64,000 nt of DNA from Pisaster brevispinus (Eukaryota > Echinodermata > Asteroidea > Forcipulatida > Asteriidae), in assembly GCA_023634235.1 (NCBI GenBank), contig JAMKCF010000013.1:10098296-10162295 (forward strand). The letters run 5' to 3'. Position 1 is the stretch's first letter, and every line of letters starts with the position of its first letter. The notes beneath the pieces were generated by a model. That model saw only the letters and a list, made by a program, of their open reading frames with translations. It made no database searches and was not told the origin of the DNA. This document shows, piece after piece, positions 43,501 to 54,600 of this stretch. A program made the translations under genes and the position numbers.

Positions 43501-44405
43501 AACTACTCAGCAAGGATGGAACCTGGATCTCAGCTGACGAAATCCAAACACAGCACCGAATGGGACTGCGCCCGCTATCTTCCAGAGCACTCGAAGCAGA
43601 ACTGTCTCACATAAGACATACCCTCAGTGAAACCTTCCCAAAACTCTTCAACAAAAGGGGTACGACTAAAGCACCAGACCAAAGAATTGAGTTCTTTCTC
43701 CAGTCGAACCACCCAACGCCAGATATCAAAATCAACGGCAACAGCAGCGATGCCAACTTCTCATCCAAACACATGTACACCGTCTTCAACAAAGAACTCA
43801 ACACTTTACCGGACAATCCTCGAATTCCCTGGCACAGGGACACCCTTCAAATGAACACTACAATACCGTGGAAAAATGTCTACAAACCACCCATTTCCAA
43901 GAAAGAGGGTGACGTACAATACCGGTTATTGCATAAGATCTTACCTTCGCAGGAAGTTCTCCACTACATCGACCGTACTCTACCAAAAACTTGCGGCTGG
44001 TGTGGACCGTCAGAATGGGGAACCCTGCTACACCTCTTCTTCCAATGCCCATCGATTCAACCAGCGCTGAACTTACTGCATCGGTGCCTCAGACAATTAC
44101 TTCCTGAACTGACACTAACTTTTGAAACATACTGGTGCCTGATCCACCATAGCAGGGGCCGACAGAGAGAAAAAGTAGATCTAGCTAACTATTTAATTGT
44201 CAGTTTTAAAGCAAGCGTGTATTGGTTGTATGTACACTCGAACTTTAAAGACTGTTTAGAGACCTGGAAGTATCGCATTAAGAGTAAAATCTTAGTAGAA
44301 CACCGCTATTACCAGCTACAGAACAATGTTCCCCTTTTCATCAAGAAATGGGATCTCTGCAACATATTCCAAACCACTGATAATGAAATTGAATGGATTC
44401 TGTAA
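40535..44405 (+). pseudogene. Tx1-like LINE ORF2 (endonuclease-RT), frameshifted
   Basis: Endonuclease: VTINTGGCSNPTRTASFHEF, DIVFLQEVN, IIIGGDFNCTHNPSLDRL, YTWFR, ARLDRIYLP and SDHSAVSVV. RT: KTPGLDGLTCEFY, WRPVSLLNTDYKILAKALA, LDQKKAFDSIDHDYLF, and the YADD catalytic box at 42640-42651. C-terminus: VQYRLLHKILP and CGWCG...HLFFQCP, ending at TAA 44403-44405. Breaks: frameshifts near 40830, in the A-run 41463-41470, near 42520 and at about 43070-43100; a stop at about 41032; TGA at about 42776. All motifs survive, so decay is recent relative to the other LINE copies. Confidence 0.85.
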
Positions 44406-44608
44406 TCTTGCGGATTTTTCTTTCTACCATGCAGTTCTTCTAATGTAATTGCTTAATAATGTAGTAATTTGGATGTAATTTCGTCCCCAGCTGTTCTTTG
44501 TAACAGACTTGTCTTGTAAATGTATCTCTTTTTTATATTTCTTTGTTGCTTGTAAATTTTGTATATTCTGTGTTTGAATAAAGTATTGTTTTGAAAAGTC
44601 AAAAAAAG

Positions 44609-44718
<110 letters not shown>

Positions 44719-45010
44719 CATAAATACATAAATGAATCAGCATGTTATCATGAGTGAGTAACATCCCTAGCAAGCTGTAGCTGTGTGATCGGATACGTCC
44801 ATAATTACAAACTACAGTACCTTCACTAAACATTAACTATACTAACAATAGCGCTTTGATGTTTCTTCAACTTTTAAGGTTCTTTGTATACATGTTTACA
44901 CTTTCAAACTTTTTGCGGCCATTTTTATTTTAACTAACGCGTTTTTGGATTGTCGCCATTATCTAAGACTTGCATTTCATAAATAATATACTTTTAGCTT
45001 TATTCCGTAC
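44719..45010. other. Non-coding DNA 3' of a gene 2 EGF exon
   Basis: AT-rich, no feature seen. Confidence 0.5.
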
Positions 45011-45145
45011 CTTGACAGTTATCTCCTGTGTATCCTGCTGCACAGCTTCCATTACATCGACCTGTTGTTTCGTGACATGATACATCGTCAGCACAGTGAC
45101 AAGTCTGGGCACAGTTCAAACCGAAACTTCCAGCGGTACATTGTA
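45011..45145 (-). CDS. Gene 2 exon: EGF-like module (third type, copy b)
   Basis: A 135-nt phase 1-1 exon with acceptor TTTTCAG and donor CAAG|GTACGG. It encodes [20 protein letters not shown]...[13 protein letters not shown] with eight cysteines. It is nearly identical in the C-terminal half to exon 50408-50539. Confidence 0.85.
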
Positions 45146-48100
45146 CTGAAAACGAGGAAGAGAGAAATGGAGAACGTCACAAATAGACTAGTGGGATTTC
45201 TAGAAAATGTGAATGTTAGGGGCATTTTTTTGGTAAAAGCAGGGAACCAGACTTTTTTTCATAATTTGTGTATGCTGAATCCGATAAAAGCGGTTCCCAA
45301 GCCAAATTTTGATTTTTTGACCATCTAATTTGTATACACAAAATGGCCGCTATATTGCACATTTTTGACCTTTCTTGAACCACTTTCTGCATTTAGTCTG
45401 TAACTATGCGGGCAAAGATGACAAATGAAGGGTCTATACCTATGTTTTGAAGGTCAGCGAATAGGATTAACACATTTGGTAGTAATCAGTAGTAAAACAT
45501 ATTCATAAATATGCAAATTAGTGTCGGCCATTACAGAAAAAAAAACTTGTTTGCAATATCTTTGTTACTAGGCAAGAAAACATGACAAATTAAGTGTCTT
45601 TTCCCATGTTTTGAAGGTCAGAGAATATTAAAAAGAAATGTTGAAGTAATTAGTGGTAACAATACTCATAAATATGCAAATTAGGTGCCGCCATTACGGA
45701 AAATCATTTTCCTCCAATATCTCTGTAACTAGGCAAACAAACGTTACAAAGAAAGTGTCTTTACCTATGTTTTGAGGGTCAAGCAATATGATCAGTAATA
45801 AGCCAGATGCTTAATTATGCAAATGAGCTAGTAAAGCTACAAATGCTTAATCATGCAAATGAGCTCGTACTACCAATGAATATTATAACACTTCGTGTAT
45901 CAATGCTAAATGTTTATTTTCCAAACTTTACCCCGAATTCTCCTCGATGCTTGTACAGGCATGGCGGAGCAATTGGTCTCACTCACAAATCCCTCATCAT
46001 TATTTAGTCTGCTTGACTAGACCGTATTTAAACAAGGAGTCTGACATGCTGACATGCACACATTGCTGTGCATTGTAACCCAGATTTGCAGCATTTGCAA
46101 TGTCGCGTTCTGCATTGCTTCTGGCATGCACACGAAATCATTTCCAGGCAACTTTCGGGAAATGATTGGACTCAATGACATCAGTATGGGATGTAGTCCT
46201 GAATCACCATGTTTCCATCCTACGCCAACAGGCTCAGGAAGCTCAGGTACTGCACAGTGAGCATTTCTCCAAACCATTGCTTGGAAGTGGAGAGCATCAC
46301 TCGTTGGGGACATTGCTTCTGGTTTCCCAGTCTTGGAGAACAGTATATGCCTTGCTCCATCAACAGAGTCTGTTATGTGCACATCATATATTCTGCAGAC
46401 AAACATTTCTGAAGATCGAATGGTCTCCTCTGTGAGTTCACCAATTCCCAAATTTTTGAGCAATTGATGGTGCTCTTTGAAGACTTTTCATGAGGACTTT
46501 TTGGTGTGATTTGCAAAGTAGGATGTGGTATCACATCCAGATAATGCGTGAAATGGTTACAGATTTGTTGCTGAATCTCTTGGTAGGTTGTTGAAAACTG
46601 CATCAATGGGTATAATTGTTGTTTCTTGGTAGTACCAGACAACATCCAGAGGCGTTCACATTGTGCAAGTGGAAAGTTAGAAACCAAAAGCACGAGAACA
46701 TCAGTATCCCTTGATGACACAACTACTGTATTAAACTGGCTGTGCATGCACAGCATGTAACACCAACCTAGTGTCAACTTCTTCATGTGTGGCTCTCAGC
46801 TGGGTCAAATCGGTGGTTGTCTTTGACGACCTAACTTCCAGTTCCTCTCTGAATCCACCGGCAACTACAATCTCCTTATCATCAGGTGCCTGAAAACACA
46901 GTTCCTCAGACAGGAAATGTGCAAGATCAACTTTATTATCAGGAAGCCACAGAAAGTTTGTCCAGTTTTTTGGGAAGAGGCACGATCTTCAACAGGCCGT
47001 CTGATTGGTCGAGCTGATTTTTGGCGTTGTGACCTGGTAGCGCCCTTGATTGTCTCTTCTCTGTATCTGTCGAACACAACGTCTATCCGTTAATAGTTAG
47101 ACCTTGGTTTCAGTACTGCTCTTACGGATGTGTCAGCCAGATCCCCGAATGTCACTGCATTGGCAGGCTTTCACAGAGCAACCGCTAATATCTGTCCATC
47201 AATGATGAGGCAAGATGACAAGTTATGAAGTTCAATAGCTTCAGGACAGATTATGCTTTTAGTTAGTTTATCGGCCAGTGGACACTTGTTTTCAGTGCAG
47301 AGTGTACCATTCATTTCAGTAAGTGAAAAAGGAACTGGCAGAAGCACGTGCTATAGGACCGCTGTCAAGTCAACTGGACAACCTGCTTCATGGGCAGTAA
47401 CAAGGCGTTGTAGGACGTTTCTATCTGCCTTTAGGATAGTTCTCTTGTCTTTGTCTTTACTGTCTCTGACAACTTCGTATAGAGATGCAAATGTTTTGGC
47501 ATTACTCTTGTGTCAGAGCGTTGAATTGGGACATCTGGCTTAATACCTTGCTCAGGTACAATCATTCTCTCCTCAGTGAATGTGTTCACTTTTTCTTGTC
47601 CAAGTTCTTTGGTACAAAGTAACGAGTTTTGGATCTCCTCTGTTGCTGAGTCTTTTGTGACAAGATTTGCAAAGGCCCTGGTGACTCTGATGCAAACATC
47701 TTAAGGTCGTGAGTAATGCCTTCTCATCATCGTTGTCCCGCTTTTGCCGTGATTTGGTTGCTTCATTGTGAACATGTGGAATGCCAGGACGGTGATTGTA
47801 CATTGCAAAGGTTTTTGCTGCAATGTGAGACCTGAGATTATACAAAAGGGTCCATCTGCATAGTGCTGATGTTGTTTTTGTGATGCCTACAATTCCACCT
47901 CCTTTCTTTCCTGTACCATTTATCCACCCCATGGCTTGATCTGGGTCTACTTGGTTGACTTTTCGCTTGACAACAACGTTGTTTTAGTCTTTATACTCTG
48001 ACAGCACAGGTTCTGGAAGTTGGTGCATCTCGGCTTTGTAAACTGGACCCCATCTTGTATAGTTCTCGAACCGGCCTCGGCTTATTCTTCGAGGCCAGAA

Positions 48101-51100
48101 GGTGCCGATGCCGAGGCCAAGACCGAGTCATGACAAGGGGAGGCCGAGGCCGAGACCAAGGCCGTCCAAAGTCGGCCTCGAGGCCGAGGCCGGCCTCGAG
48201 ACCTCCAACACTGATAGTTCAGGTGGTCACACCAAATGATGTAGGGCAACAACAAGCTGAAGGAGTGGAGGTGAGGCTCCCAATTTTCATCACGCTAAGC
48301 TCGAGTGAATTGCAGTAGTATTGAGACTTTATCCATGTAGTTCAACTAGAAGACAAAATTCACATCGTCAGATTTACTTGCAGTGAAATCTTTAAGAAGC
48401 TTCTGAAACCGTTCCTGCTTCAGACATGTTATCAGCTCTGCAATTCTTCTACATCAGCTGCGATTGCAGAAATTTCGTCATGACATTTCTTGAGAATTGA
48501 GAATTGGTGGCAACAAAAGCCGCCAGAGGGCTTGCAAAGTAAGTTTGTGAGCTCTCATAGGCTTGTTGAACACTTTTCCTGACAAGACAAGCTGCACAGC
48601 ACCGTCTCCAAACAGTCCAATCTCCAGCCATACTTCAGCTAAACAAGATCCAGCCATGTGATCTCCTATAGTCTTCAGGAAGTTCATCGCGGTATGAAGT
48701 CCACCAAGGCGAGGGATTAATTTATCTCGGTATTCTTCAACAGACCACTTCAGTTCCATGAGTTTGCAGAGTAGAGCTTGGTCCACAGTAAGGATTGTAT
48801 GCTCCTGGCCAAAATGTAAAGATATTGCCATGCATCTCTTTACAACTGTATTTAGCATTTATCTAACACATGAGCCGGAGCAAGAATTATGGGCAAATAT
48901 CCCACTGCTGTCTGCTCTGTTCCTGTGATGAGACTGACTGATTGAATACTGTCCAAGAAGGTTTTGTGTCAGAATTGTGACGTCGTAGGATGAAGGCCAT
49001 ATCTGTTGCCTTTGCTTGTTTTACACAGTCACTGTCTGCTTCAGGTTTCACAAACCAGGCTTTCTGAACAGGAGCGGTGAATACTGGCTCACTTTTTGCA
49101 GGATTTATTTTGGCAGGATACAGGTTCTGCAGGACATCTGGTACAATCAGCGTATGTCTAATGGATGGCTGTAGCATCTGAAGTTCAGCATATGCTTACT
49201 GTCCCCGTTGCCATGTTGCCATTTGTGTTGCATGGAAAGTATTTTCCCATGAAGTGTCTCATCAAGAATGTCAATGTCATCCGCAGTGAAGTGGATGAAT
49301 TCGTTTGCTGCAATGTTTGGCGGAGTAATAACCCCTGTTGCTTGGTCCATAGATTTCAAGGTGCTCTCAGCCAAGAAAGCATCTACTTGCAACACTTGAT
49401 AATAGCTTAAACAGTGGCTTGCCTTGTTGAACAATTGTACTAGATCTTTTTATTGTGTGGCTCGATGTAGTGTGTTGTAAAGTCCAATGTGTTTGGGAGT
49501 CCACTTTTTGCCACCACTGATACAGTAGACTAAATCCGGTGCTACACTCAAAACTGTTATAACAATTATTTTCAGAACTGTCATCAACTGGTGCCTCTTG
49601 ACCGCCAAAGATTACTGTCTCAGTAACATATATAAACTATCTGGAATGCATGAAATTGCTAATTGGTAATCAGTGTCTTGGTACAGTGGAAAATCACTGA
49701 TTGTCAAGTGAGATGATGATATACTTTTGGGCCTTTATTGATTAAAGTGCATCAGATGGGAAACCTGATTCAGCGAATGCCCTGGGAAAATGTGTTTAGG
49801 GAATTCCCTTTCGCAAACCCAAGCGTTCTAATAAAGGGGATTTTCTCAATGTATTTAGAGTATTATTATCCTCTAATTACCTAGGAAATGTCTTTTGACA
49901 AATCTCTGACCCTCAAAACATACGTGGATACACTTCATTTGTCATGTTTTCTTGCTTAGTTACAGAGATATTGCAGAAAAAGGATTTGTCAGTTTTGGCG
50001 GTAACTACTTTGCATATTCACTAGTATTGTTTACCACTTATCACTTCAAAAATGTGTTAGTTCTATTCTCTGACCTTCAAAACATAGGAAAAGGCCCTTC
50101 ATTTGTCATTTTTGCTTGCCTGGTTAAAGACTTAATGCAGAAAATGGTGAGAAAGGACCAAAATTTGTAATTTGGCAGCCATTTTGTTTATGCAAATTAG
50201 ACAGTCAAAAACCCAAAATTTCGCTTGGGAACCGCTTTTATCGGATTCAGCATACCTGAATTAAGACAAAAAGTCTAGTTCCCAACTTTTACCCCAAAAT
50301 GCCCCTTAAACCTTATACAGAGCTATTTTTCAGAAATCCCACCAGTCTAAAATGATTTCAAGTCGATTTTGTCTCTAAAATTTCTTAATTTTAGCTTTAT
50401 TCCATACCTTGACAATTTTCTCCAGTGTATCCTGCTGCACAGCTTCCGTCACATTGACCTGTTGTTCCATTACATGGTATATTTTCAACACAGTGACAAG
50501 TCTGGGCACAGTTGGCACCGTATGTTCCATCAACACATTCTGAAACATTAACATTTTAAAAGAAAAACAAGGAGTAAAACATTAAATGGTTTAATTATGA
50601 AAGTAGTACGTCTTACGCATCTGTCCATTTAAGCCTGTCTTCTACTGACTTAACAGAAACTCTAAAACAAAATATAATAAAACAATACAAAATAATTCAT
50701 CATACAAATGCAAAAATAAACAAATAAATGAACAAAAAATAAATAAATAAATAAAAACCAGTAACAATATATATATCTAATTAAATAAATAAATCAATAA
50801 ATAAATAAATCAATAAATCAATAAATAAATAAATCAATAATAAATAAATAAACAAATAAATAAATCAATAAATCAATAAATAAATAAATCAATAAATCAA
50901 TGAATAAATAAATCAATAATAAATAAATAAACAAATAAATAAATAAATAAATAATAAACAAACAAACAAACAAACAAACAAACAAACAAACAAACAAACA
51001 AACAAACAAACAAACAAACAAACAAACAAACAAACAAACAAACAAACAAACAAACAAACAAACAAACGAACGAACGAACGAACGAACGAACGAACGAACG

Positions 51101-51471
51101 AACGAACGAACGAACGAACGAACGAACGAACGAACGAACGAACGAACGAACGAACGAACGAACGAACGAACAAACAAACAAACAAACAAACAAACAAACA
51201 AACAAACAAACAAACAAACAAACAAACAAACAAACAAACAAACAAACAAACAAACAAACAAACAAACAAACAAACAAACAAACAAACAAACAAACAAACA
51301 AACAAACAAACAAACAAACAAACAAACAAACAAACAAACAAACAAACAAACAAACAAACAAACAAACAAACAAACAAACAAACAAACAAACAAACAAACA
51401 AACAAACAAACAAACAAACAAACAAACAAACAAACAAACAAACAAACACACACACACACACACACAAACAC

Positions 51472-51532
<61 letters not shown>

Positions 51533-51562
51533 CATACATCAATAAATAAATAAATAAATACA

Positions 51563-51661
<99 letters not shown>

Positions 51662-54600
51662 ATGAGTGAGTGAGTGAGTGAGTGAGTGAGTGAGTGAGTG
51701 AGTGAGTGAGTGAGTGAGTGAGTGAGTGAGTGAGTGAGTGAGTGAGTGAGTGAGTGAGTGAGTGAGTGAGTGAGTGAGTGAGTGAGTGAGTGAGTGAGTG
51801 AGTGAGTGAGTGAGTGAGTGAGTGAGTGAGTGAGTGAGTGAGTGAGTGAGTGAGTGAGTGAGTGAGTGAGTGAGTGAGTGAGTGAGTGAGTGAGTGAGTG
51901 AGTGAGTGAGTGAGTGAGTGAGTGAGTGAGTGAGTGAGTGAGTGAGTGAGTGAGTGAGTGAGTGAGTGAGTGAGTGAGTGAGTGAGTGAGTGAGTGAGTG
52001 AGTGAGTGAGTGAGTGAGTGAGTGAGTGAGTGAGTGAGTGAGTGAGTGAGTGAGTGAGTGAGTGAGTGGGGGAGTGAGTGAGTGGGGGAGTGAATGAGTG
52101 AGTGAGTGAGTGAGTGAGTGAGTGAGTGAGTGAGTGAGTGAGTGAGTGAGTGAGTGAGCGAGTGAGTGAGTGAGTGAGTGAGTGAGTGAGTGAGTGAGTG
52201 AGTGAGTGAGTGAGTGAGTGAGTGAGTGAGTGAGTGAGTGAGTGAGTGAGTGAGTGAGTGAGTGAGTGAGTGAGTGAGTGAGTGAGTGATTGAGTGGGGG
52301 AGTGAGTAAGTGGGGGAGTGAATGAGTGAGTGAGTGAGTGAGTGAGTGAGTGAGTGAGTGAGTGAGTGAGTGAGTGAGTGAGTGAGTGAGTGAGTGAGTG
52401 AGTGAGTGAGTGAGTGAATTAATAAATAAAAAAATAAATAAATAAATGTGTTCTTGTACTTTTCCGTATGTTTGTACCATCTGTTGTAAATAGATAATGA
52501 TTGATGGCAATTAAAGGAGTTTAACTCCACTTGAACCGAAAAAAAAATCAATCAATCAATCAATCAATCAATTAATCAATCAATCAATCAATCAATCAAT
52601 CACTCAATCAATCAATCAATCAATACATAAAAAAAAATTATAAAATAAATAAATAAATTAATAAATAAATAAATACATAAATAAATAAATACATAAAGAA
52701 ATACAAAATAAGTAAATAAATAATTGAATAACTAAAATAATAAAAAACCATGTCGGCACATTCCAGGAAAGGACATGCTTGAAGTTTATAACGACTGTTT
52801 ATGCACTGGTGTTTTGAGTAACTCCATGAATACTTCTCTAGTCAAACTTATTTACAAGAACTCGGGAAACCGATTTGATCTTAAAAACTGGCGTCCCATT
52901 AGTTTACTTAATTTTGACTATAAGATATTATCGAAAACAATCACAAATCGCTTTAAATCGGCTGTGCGTTTCATTATTGAACATAACAAATTGGGACAAC
53001 ATGTTTTGTGTTATGCGTAAAATGAACCTTCTTCATTCTTTCATCAAATGGATTGAGTTGTTTTACAGGGAACCTAATTGCATAATCATATAATTGTATT
53101 GGTACATCGTTTCAGATCAAAACAGGAATCAGACGAGTTGACCGCTTTCCCGACTTCTACATGCAATATGTGCCTTAGGTCTTGCAAGTCTAATTAGAAA
53201 CTGGACATTAGGCGTTTGTGAACAAACATAAAGCTGTTCTGTTAAGTTGTGCTTTGATTAAACTCAAGTTCAATCTTCAATGCACAAGGGGTCTAAAACT
53301 GAAAAAATGTAAATCGGTTGTGTAGTTCTTGAGATATGGTCCCACTTCTGGTTGACCCGGAAGTAAAGGTTAACATGGGGTCACGGTAACCCAAGTTCAA
53401 TCTTCAATGTTCAAAGGATCTGATAACTGAAAAGAAATGAAACATGGGTTGTGCAGTTCTTGAGATAATGGTCCCACTTCTGGTTGACCCAGAAGTAAAG
53501 GTTAACATAGGGTCACGGTAACCCAAGTTCAATCTTCAATGCTCAATGAGTCTATAACTGAAACGAACTTAAAATGCACATAATTATCGTTTCCAATCAG
53601 GCTCGTAGTCTTTGTTATATTAAAACTGTGCTGGAGGTAATACATGCAAGGAACATTGAAGGCTAGAGGGCGTTACACAACAATTCAATTGCACATGCTC
53701 ATTTATTTTCCAGGGTGATTGTGCAGAGCAAATGTTGCACTGAAGAGGCAATGTTGTGTTTTTGATCACAAAAGCAGTTGTATTAGCGTTTTTTTTAATC
53801 GAAATTTTGTTATCGAGGAACATGTCTCACAAATTAGTATGCATACTAAACCTGTGATGGTTACATGGTTATCCAACCGATCAACCAGTTAAACGTTTAC
53901 GTTTTTACGGTTCGGATAAGCGTAAAACAATTCAATCAAAAAGTGCCCAGAAATATTGACTATAATAATTGCCTAGTTACATGAAGTACAAATCACGCCC
54001 ACAAGCCAAAATTCTCTGCTAACCCCTGAAATACGCTTAACGTAAGCACGGAAGTCTCTGCTGCCGTAAGCGTTGATTATTTGCTTTTGGTATAAGCAGA
54101 GCCATGTATTTGGGCCTGGGTCTCACAACTTAGCGTATAAAGTGAACTATCCCTCATTTAAACGAATGAGCCCGATTTCATGGCTCTGGTTACTGCCGAA
54201 ATCCATGCTTATACAGTCACCCATTCTCCGCCTATTTTGGAAGCGTCGAATTTTTGCGCTATTTGTGTAAGCGAAGAATGCCTAGTTACGTGAAGTACAC
54301 ACGCGCACAAGCCAAAATTCTCTGCTTACCCCTGAAATACGCTTGACGTAAGCACGGAATTCTCTGCCGTAAGCATTGATTATTTGCTTTTGGTAAGCAG
54401 AGCCATGTGTTTGGGCCTGGGTCTCACAACTTAGCGTATAAAGTGAACTATCCCTCATTTAAACGAATCAGCCCAATTTCATGGCTCTGGTATACTGCCG
54501 AAATCCATGCTTACAGTCACCATTCTACGCTTATTTTGCAAGCGTTGAATTTCTGCGCTAGCTGTGTAAGCGAATAATGCCTAGTTACGTGAAGTACACA

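Larger units (their letters stand above)
38747..44608 (+). mobile_element. Near full-length Tx1/L1-like LINE in a (TCAA)n microsatellite
   Basis: A 5.9-kb element with 5' UTR (38747-38945), ORF1, ORF2 (endonuclease, RT, C-terminal Cys/His region) and a short 3' UTR with AATAAA at 44577-44582. (TCAA)n lies on both sides, at 38669-38746 and 44609-44718. The protein blocks resemble the Tx1 clade, which includes target-specific families. ORF2 has several frameshifts and stops, so this copy is inactive. Confidence 0.85.
45184..50349 (-). mobile_element. Academ-like DNA transposon with long inverted repeats
   Basis: Ends: TAGACTAGTGGGATTTCT and, inverted from the right, TAGACTGGTGGGATTTCT. Both are flanked by AAA (45181-45183 and 50350-50352), consistent with a 3-bp duplication. 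The inverted repeats are about 470-615 bp. Between them lies a decayed minus-strand protein with an XPG/PIN-like [11 protein letters not shown] block. An XPG-type nuclease, long TIRs and 3-4 bp duplications are features described for the Academ superfamily, so I infer that class. It is inserted in a gene 2 intron between two EGF exons. Confidence 0.65.

Noticed and set aside
50818..51563. Three overlapping minus-strand frames of over 200 residues made of CLFV/SFVR repeats
   Set aside because: They are translations of (AAAC)n/(AACG)n microsatellite DNA, open in all three frames because the repeat contains no stop.
51502..52551. Frames of 323-349 residues with THSL repeats
   Set aside because: Translation of (GTGA)n; pure tetranucleotide repeat, not a protein.
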